DNA of 5,585 nt. It comes from Verrucomicrobia bacterium UBA1263 (GTDB lineage: Bacteria; Verrucomicrobiota; Verrucomicrobiia; Limisphaerales; UBA1412). Made by a program: the position numbers and the translations under genes. The notes beneath the pieces are model-generated. The model searched no databases. It was not told the DNA's origin and saw only the letters and a program-made list of their open reading frames with translations. The DNA is taken from assembly GCA_002308515.1 (NCBI GenBank), contig DBVN01000110.1:20877-26461 (forward strand), written 5' to 3'. Below are positions 1 through 3,425 of this stretch, piece by piece. Position 1 is the stretch's first letter. Every line of letters starts with the position of its first letter.

Positions 1-81
1 CAAGCCGAACCGGGCCGCGGTTTCCGTGGCGGTATTTGCCAAATCGGTGGTGATGCTTCCTATAATCAACAGCTCTTGCAT
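1..81 (-). CDS. atpF: ATP synthase F0 subunit b, N-terminal fragment
   Basis: The minus strand reads an open frame from an ATG at 81 to the window edge, 27 codons, beginning MQELLIIGS and continuing with TTDLANTATETAARFGL. It is the third gene after atpB and atpE on the same strand, where subunit b is expected. A short hydrophilic stretch ending in a Phe-Gly motif just before the membrane helix is common at the start of b subunits; the helix itself lies outside the window. Subunit b forms the peripheral stalk that holds F1 against the a subunit. An in-frame ATG lies two codons upstream (87), but an AGG at 88-90 sits 6 nt before the ATG at 81 and directly abuts the one at 87, so 81 is preferred. 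The call rests mainly on operon position, because the visible part is too short for strong family evidence. Confidence 0.7.
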   Translation of the reverse strand, partial: MQELLIIGSITTDLANTATETAARFGL

Positions 82-111
82 ACTCATCCTACAGGGGACG
101 GTATCCGGCTA

Positions 112-147
112 GATCCGATCATTCCAGGAATGATGCGGAGACGGATC
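112..147 (-). other. Inverted repeat between atpE and atpF
   Basis: The gap between atpE and atpF holds a nested inverted repeat. GATCCG (112-117) pairs with CGGATC (142-147), enclosing ATCATT (118-123) paired with AATGAT (129-134) around the loop CCAGG. In the polycistronic transcript this would give a stem with a 7-nt bulge on one side. No run of U follows it, so it does not look like a terminator. A role in processing or in setting the relative expression of c and b subunits is inference only. Confidence 0.4.
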
Positions 148-148
148 G

Positions 149-361
149 CTATTTGACCAGGAACAGGGCGAAGAAGACGATACTCTCGGCGAAGGCGATA
201 GCTAAGATAGCCATTACCATCACTTTACCGAAGGCTCCGGGATTGCGGCCAACGGATTCGGAGGCTCCTTTACCTACCAGACCAATTCCAATGGCGGATC
301 CCAACGCTGCCAGGGCGACGTGAAAACTACCGGTGAGTTCGGCTAATAATGCTGTGATCAT
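149..361 (-). CDS. atpE: ATP synthase F0 subunit c (proteolipid)
   Basis: This 70-residue protein is the c subunit, whose oligomeric ring rotates in the membrane as ions cross F0. It has the expected hairpin of two helices: a Gly-rich first helix (about residues 10-33, with LGSAIGIGLVG), a polar loop with Arg39-Asn40-Pro41 (the family loop is usually RQP), and a second helix (about 46-68) carrying the ion-binding carboxylate Glu59 in AFAESIVFF. Of the Na+-type signature, Ser60 follows the Glu, but the first-helix Gln is replaced by Ile and the Thr and Tyr after the Ser by Ile and Phe, so proton coupling is more likely. The length is at the short end for the family. It follows atpB by 59 bp and precedes atpF by about 67 bp. 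No strong Shine-Dalgarno sequence precedes the ATG; the leader is AT-rich with only a weak AAGAT. Confidence 0.96.
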   Translation of the reverse strand: MITALLAELTGSFHVALAALGSAIGIGLVGKGASESVGRNPGAFGKVMVMAILAIAFAESIVFFALFLVK

Positions 362-383
362 ATTTTATCTTATTTTCAGTTGC

Positions 384-407
384 GGAAGGACTTTTAATGT
401 TCCTTCC
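384..407 (-). other. Hairpin in the atpB-atpE gap
   Basis: A perfect 7-bp inverted repeat, GGAAGGA (384-390) and TCCTTCC (401-407), flanks a 10-nt AT-rich loop in the 59-bp gap between the atpB stop and the atpE start. In the minus-strand transcript it forms about 22 nt upstream of the atpE ATG, leaving an unpaired A-rich leader. The c subunit is needed in many copies per complex, so a structure that protects or promotes translation of this cistron would make sense. That role is inferred, not shown. No U-tract follows, which argues against a terminator. Confidence 0.5.
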
Positions 408-420
408 AAAATTTTCATGT

Positions 421-1302
421 TTAATGCGCGGTGCCCTCCGATTCTTCCGAATGACACATCGTCGCGGTAAAGACGGCCGTCAGCAGGGCAAAGACCATTG
501 CCTGCACAAAGCCGACTAAAGTTTCCAAAAAGTAAACGGGCAGAGAGGCCAGGATGCCTGTGACCGGCCCCATTTCCATCATCGTCTCCATCATCACCTC
601 GCCCGCGTAGATATTGCCGTAGAGACGGAACATCAGCGAGATGGGACGGAAACAGATGGAGATGATCTCCAGGAAGCCGACCAGGAAGAAGATGACGGCC
701 AGGAACGCCAGCAGCGGTCCTGTGATCCCGTCACTTTTCACACCAAAGAGTTCTTTGGCAACACCTTTGGCTCCGTTGAACTTAAAAGCCCATATCGTCC
801 AGAACAGGAAGAACAGCATGGCCATGGCGCAGGTCATGTTCAGATCCGCGTTGCCGCCGCGCAGCCACGGGATATCCACCATAAAGTGACCGGATCCCGT
901 GGTATGGCCCCAGCCCATCGAGCCGACACCGGGCAGCAGACTGAACCAGTTCGTGGAGAGAATAAAAAGGAAAATAGCGGAAAAGAACCAGAAAGTGGAA
1001 CGGACGACCCGTTCTCCCAGAATGCCTTTGAAAAATTCGTAAAGGCCCTCAACGATCATTTCCAGAAAGTTCTGAAGTTTGCCGGGCACCAGACTCATTT
1101 TGCTCGTGGCCAGTCTCACAAAAAGGATGAGCAGCAGCGTCACGATCCATGTGATGATCATGGAGTTGGAAATGGTCAGGCCAAAGACCTGAAGGACCGG
1201 TACCGCCGCTGAGGAGAGTCCATGCTCTTCACCCGTAACGGGTTCCGCTCCAAAAACAGAGGTCAGCATGAATAAAAATATCAGTATGGCGCAGCGGTGC
1301 AT
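421..1302 (-). CDS. atpB: ATP synthase F0 subunit a, with N-terminal signal sequence
   Basis: This 293-residue polytopic protein is the a subunit, which forms the ion half-channels beside the c ring. The C-terminal half carries the family core: PISLMFRLYGNIYAGE with the essential Arg at 226 and Glu at 235, then ETLVGFVQAMVFALLT with the conserved Gln at 267, and an acidic tail HSEE. GNADLNMT is the usual motif before a middle helix. Hydrophobic segments lie near residues 50-65, 106-124, 158-173, 200-214 and 255-282. The ATG at 1302 is chosen because it begins MHRCAILIFLFMLTSVFGAEP, a basic-hydrophobic signal-like sequence with possible cleavage near residue 18 or 19. The frame stays open upstream to 1455, but that extension reads into the inverted repeat of the neighbouring element and adds no family sequence. 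No clear ribosome-binding site precedes the start. It appears to be the first gene of the operon, with no atpI upstream. Confidence 0.96.
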   Translation of the reverse strand: MHRCAILIFLFMLTSVFGAEPVTGEEHGLSSAAVPVLQVFGLTISNSMIITWIVTLLLILFVRLATSKMSLVPGKLQNFLEMIVEGLYEFFKGILGERVVRSTFWFFSAIFLFILSTNWFSLLPGVGSMGWGHTTGSGHFMVDIPWLRGGNADLNMTCAMAMLFFLFWTIWAFKFNGAKGVAKELFGVKSDGITGPLLAFLAVIFFLVGFLEIISICFRPISLMFRLYGNIYAGEVMMETMMEMGPVTGILASLPVYFLETLVGFVQAMVFALLTAVFTATMCHSEESEGTAH

Positions 1303-1369
1303 ATATAACTTTAGAACTAATGATGCCGGCCTTATCGGAGGGATGACCTCCCGGCCAGCACGGAGGCAG

Positions 1370-1398
1370 ATTGTGCAAAATTCTTTGTTGTATGTCCA
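1370..1398 (-). promoter_or_regulatory. Possible atp operon promoter and leader
   Basis: In the 142 bp between atpB and the repeat element, the minus strand has TGGACA (plus coordinates 1393-1398) and CACAAT (1370-1375) separated by 17 bp, fair matches to -35 and -10 boxes. Transcription from here would give a leader of about 60 nt. That leader contains an imperfect hairpin (GGCC at 1328-1331 with 1353-1356, and GGAGG at 1337-1341 with CCTCC at 1347-1351). This is a consensus match by eye only; the housekeeping promoter of this lineage may differ, and transcription could also come from lhgO. Confidence 0.3.
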
Positions 1399-1444
1399 GC
1401 TAAAAGGAATCTCCATCCCAAAAAAGACCTCCGGTTGAACAAGA

Positions 1445-1501
1445 AAAAGAACCACAGATGAACACAGATATACAAAGATAAATTATTGAATAACAATATG
1501 T
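1445..1501 (+). repeat. Left terminal inverted repeat of the hairpin element
   Basis: The outer part (1445-1475) contains ACCACAGATGAACACAGAT. I recognise this as a type of intergenic repeat widespread in environmental bacterial genomes, often mis-annotated on the opposite strand as a peptide containing ICVHPWFF or ICVHLWFF. The inner part ends in AATAACAATATG. It matches the reverse complement of 2001-2057 at 51 of 57 positions with no gaps. Confidence 0.8.
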
Positions 1502-1637
1502 TTCGTATGGAAACGAGACCCGCGCGTCTCCATTTTGAATACCCTCGACAGAGGGTATCGTCACACAGCCCCGGGTTGAACGCGCAGCGTTCTACCCGGG
1601 GAAAGGAGTCATCCAATTGACAACCCTGTAAGGGTTG
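1481..1637 (-). repeat. Hairpin module, inverted copy
   Basis: Read on the minus strand, this copy has the same order of hairpins as the two direct copies. The first is a short C-rich stem, CAACCCT/AGGGTTG (1621-1637). Next is a long stem at 1569-1601 with two 15-nt arms, one A-A mismatch at the ninth position and a 3-nt loop. Then come an ATACCCTC/GAGGGTAT stem with a 4-nt loop (1539-1558), a GAGAC/GTCTC stem (1515-1530) and the tail CATATTGTTATT. It lacks the GGGGGGATCCG block of the other copies and has an extra GTTTC/GAAAC hairpin (1500-1514) next to the tail. Confidence 0.7.
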
Positions 1638-1668
1638 CGTAAATGGATGATCATTTGTTTTTTATACG

Positions 1669-1828
1669 CAACCCCTTGCGGGGTTGTGCCGTGGGGGGAT
1701 CCGTTACCCCGGGTAGGGCGTTTCACGCCCAACCCGGGGCTATGTGACAAAACCCCTTCTCAGGGGTTTTCATAATGAGACGCGAAATCTTGCGTCTCTA
1801 CATAACATATTGTTATTGAATAAGTTAT
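1669..1828 (+). repeat. Hairpin module, first direct copy
   Basis: In order this holds CAACCCC/GGGGTTG (1669-1686, loop TTGC) and the block TGGGGGGATCCGTTACC (1692-1708). A long stem follows (1707-1739: arms of 15 nt, one A-A mismatch at the ninth position, loop TTC). Then AAAACCCCT/AGGGGTTTT (1749-1770), GAGACGC/GCGTCTC (1777-1798) and a 36-bp tail (1793-1828). That tail is repeated without change at 1989-2024 and itself contains the inverted repeat ATAACA/TGTTAT. The match to the next copy in both order and sequence is the evidence for a module. Confidence 0.75.
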
Positions 1829-1844
1829 ATATAGTTCTTTCTGG

Positions 1845-2024
1845 TCACCCCTTCAGGGTGAGGATTATGGGGGGATCCGCTACCGGGGGTTACGCTTCGC
1901 TCACCCCCGGCTATTATCATATCACCCCTGACGGGGTTTCAGTCAGGATCCCTCCGGGATTTCCAACCGCAGAGACGACCGATTCGGTCGTCTCTACATA
2001 ACATATTGTTATTGAATAAGTTAT
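1845..2024 (+). repeat. Hairpin module, second direct copy
   Basis: This repeats the layout of the preceding module. TCACCC/GGGTGA (1845-1861) is followed by TGGGGGGATCCGCTACC (1868-1884, 16 of 17 identical to the first copy). Next come the long stem CCGGGGGT/ACCCCCGG (1883-1910), ACCCC/GGGGT (1924-1937) and an added ATCCC/GGGAT stem (1948-1960). A perfect 10-bp stem beginning GAGACGACCG and ending in GTCTC (1972-1994) comes next, then the identical 36-bp tail (1989-2024). The tail overlaps the right terminal inverted repeat. Confidence 0.75.
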
Positions 2025-2057
2025 CCGTGTATATCTGTGTCCATCCGTGGTTCTTTT
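2001..2057 (-). repeat. Right terminal inverted repeat of the hairpin element
   Basis: This is the inverted partner of 1445-1501. It ends 5 bp before the last base of the lhgO stop codon (2063-2065 on the minus strand), so the lhgO transcript enters the element at once. The inner 24 bp also belong to the 36-bp tail of the second direct module, showing that the terminal repeat and the module tails share a common origin. Confidence 0.8.
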
Positions 2058-2062
2058 ATGTC

Positions 2063-3277
2063 CTATTGGAAGCGTTTGGACAGCTTGCTCACAATGGATT
2101 TTCCGATACTGAAAGAGGCTGTGGCGGAAGGGGTTTGCGTGTTCAGTACATGAACGATGCGGTGGCTTTCCTGAATGATCAGGTCGTAGATCAGTTTCCC
2201 TTCATGCGTGACCGCCTGGGCGCGGACGGTGGAGGGGGCCTTGATCAGCTGGTCGGTCTTGATTTCCGGCATCAGCCGCTGGAGCGTTTTCACAAAAGCG
2301 TTTCGGTTGTTGGTGCGCCACATCTCGGCCAGACCCGTGGGCCATTGATCGGCCAGCAGCCACCAGAAACCGGAGAAGGCGAGAACTTCCCACAGGTATT
2401 TGGGATTGACGATGTTGCGGGAGTAGCCCTCGCGCGCGAAGGCCAGGACGGCGTTGGGACCGCATTCCACGGTGCCGTCAATGCCTTTGACAAAGTGAGG
2501 TCCCAGCGGGGAGACGTTGGGGATCGGTACCGGATAAATGACAGCGTTGCAGAAGGATGAGACTTCCTCGCGCAGCTGGAAGAATTCCCCCCGGAAGGAG
2601 ATGATCTTGATGTTGGGGTTTTTCCGGGCCATGATCGAGATGCGGTCCGCGTGCAGACCGGCGCAGTTGACCACGTACCGGGCGTAGTGCCGTCCGTGAT
2701 TGGTCACGATCAGGGTCTCGGTCGGCATCTCCTTGATCTTCTGGACTTCGGTGTTGAGCATCACGTAACAGCCTTTCATGGCGAGTTCCTTGGACAGGAC
2801 TTCGCAGACTCTCTTGTAATCCAGCACCGCGGTGTCTTTGACATGGATGGCGGCCAGTCCATCCGCATGTGGTTCGATCTCTTTGAGATGGGAGGGGCCG
2901 ACCAGTTCACAGCGGATGCCGCTGCGGATGCCGCGCTGATAGGTTTCCTGGAGGATGGGCAGTTCGGATTCGCTGGTGGCGACGATCACCTTGCCGCAGG
3001 TCTTGACGGGGATCCCGTGATCCAGGCAGAAACGGAGCATTTCCTTGCGGCCTTCCATGCAGGAAACCGCTTTCTGGCTGCCGGGGACATAGTAGATGCC
3101 GCTATGGAGCAAACCGTGGCGCACACCGCTCTGGTGTGCAGCGACAGCGGCTTCTTTCTCCATGATAACAATGGACTTGCGAGGGTATTGTTTGAGCAGG
3201 TTCCATGCGGTGACCAGCCCAATGATCCCACCTCCTATGATGATGACATCATACGGTCTCAAAACTGCTGTAAACAT
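2063..3277 (-). CDS. lhgO: L-2-hydroxyglutarate oxidase (FAD-dependent, LhgO family)
   Basis: This 404-residue protein matches the LhgO branch of the DAO-type flavoproteins, which oxidise L-2-hydroxyglutarate to 2-oxoglutarate and pass electrons to quinone or oxygen. The N-terminus has the dinucleotide-binding fold: VIIIGGGIIG (Gly15, Gly17, Gly20) and Glu40 at the end of the second strand. HQSGVRHGLLHSGIYY (48-63) is the family motif, although Arg-His stands where Asn-Ser is usual. Further family blocks are VNCAGLHADR (203-212), FRGEF (229-233), YPVPIP (248-253), GPNAVLAFAREGY (273-285) and a C-terminal NTQTPSATASFSIG. Length is normal for the family. The frame also opens at a TTG at 3301, but the ATG at 3277 is preferred: it starts close to the fold and has AAAGG about 12 nt upstream. 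The gene is divergent from the CotH gene and runs toward the atp operon. GlpO-like oxidoreductases are the main alternative. Confidence 0.88.
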   Translation of the reverse strand: MFTAVLRPYDVIIIGGGIIGLVTAWNLLKQYPRKSIVIMEKEAAVAAHQSGVRHGLLHSGIYYVPGSQKAVSCMEGRKEMLRFCLDHGIPVKTCGKVIVATSESELPILQETYQRGIRSGIRCELVGPSHLKEIEPHADGLAAIHVKDTAVLDYKRVCEVLSKELAMKGCYVMLNTEVQKIKEMPTETLIVTNHGRHYARYVVNCAGLHADRISIMARKNPNIKIISFRGEFFQLREEVSSFCNAVIYPVPIPNVSPLGPHFVKGIDGTVECGPNAVLAFAREGYSRNIVNPKYLWEVLAFSGFWWLLADQWPTGLAEMWRTNNRNAFVKTLQRLMPEIKTDQLIKAPSTVRAQAVTHEGKLIYDLIIQESHRIVHVLNTQTPSATASFSIGKSIVSKLSKRFQ

Positions 3278-3303
3278 GACTGAAAAAGCCCTTTGTGTCA
3301 AGA

Positions 3304-3332
3304 ATAGAACATAAAATCATAAAGAATGTCAG
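3304..3332 (-). promoter_or_regulatory. Possible lhgO promoter
   Basis: In the 110-bp AT-rich divergent gap, the minus strand has CTGACA (3327-3332) and TTCTAT (3304-3309) with 17 bp between them. The -35 match is good and the -10 match weak. The implied leader is short and would include the AAAGG upstream of the ATG at 3277. No convincing promoter pair was found on the plus strand for the CotH gene. Confidence 0.22.
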
Positions 3333-3379
3333 TATTTTCTTGAGATTTCGTGAAACAAAGAAACTTTCATGGTGTTTTA

Positions 3380-3425
3380 TATGCCGTATGATACTTCATA
3401 CGTCTGATGAGATTCAGTCGGCATA
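3380..3425 (+). promoter_or_regulatory. Structured region enclosing the CotH-gene start codon
   Basis: A perfect 7-bp hairpin, CGTATGA (3385-3391) and TCATACG (3396-3402) with loop TACT, contains the ATG at 3388-3390 in its 5' arm. Around it, TATGC (3380-3384) pairs with GCATA (3421-3425), and a small CTGA/TCAG stem (3404-3417) fits between, so the region can fold as a three-way junction. The hairpin could occlude the start codon in mRNA, or it could be a DNA palindrome bound by a regulator. The pairing is visible; the function is inferred. Confidence 0.4.

Larger units (their letters stand above)
1445..2057. repeat. Non-coding hairpin-array element with long terminal inverted repeats
   Basis: This gene-free 613-bp stretch is bounded by 57-bp imperfect inverted repeats (1445-1501 and 2001-2057, 51 of 57 positions matching by eye). 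It contains about 14 short hairpins, many perfect. They are organised as three diverged copies of one module: one inverted (about 1481-1637) and two direct (1669-1828 and 1845-2024). No frame shows protein-family sequence; the open frames run across the palindromes and are not credible genes. No transposase is present, so if it moved it did so as a non-autonomous (MITE- or REP/BIME-like) element. It sits between the 3' end of lhgO and the atp leader, a gap where insertion would harm neither gene. The alternative to a mobile element is a structured RNA or a transcript-end element; the sequence cannot decide between these. Confidence 0.75.

Noticed and set aside
149..361. Na+-coupled c subunit suggested by the Glu-Ser pair
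   Set aside because: The first-helix Gln and the Thr and Tyr ligands of known Na+ rings are replaced by Ile, Ile and Phe.
365..418. 17-codon frame in the atpB-atpE gap (begins MKILEGTL)
   Set aside because: Very short, overlaps the hairpin, and has no ribosome-binding site; most likely chance.
1303..1455. N-terminal extension of atpB to an upstream ATG
   Set aside because: The extra 51 residues run into the inverted repeat and lack family sequence, and the signal-like sequence starts at the ATG at 1302.
1749..1770. Intrinsic terminator from the AAAACCCCT/AGGGGTTTT stem
   Set aside because: The T-run is only four long and is part of the stem, and it is one of many similar stems in the modules, so nothing marks it as a dedicated terminator.
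1744..2001. 85-codon plus-strand frame inside the hairpin element
   Set aside because: It spans the palindromes and the 36-bp repeat; its composition follows the repeats and it has no ribosome-binding site or family resemblance.
1445..2057. CRISPR array
   Set aside because: Repeats are diverged palindromic modules of 150-180 bp, partly inverted, with no constant short repeat and spacer pattern.
3278..3301. Eight-residue extension of LhgO from a TTG at 3301
   Set aside because: No ribosome-binding site precedes the TTG, and the ATG at 3277 already lies just ahead of the FAD-binding fold.
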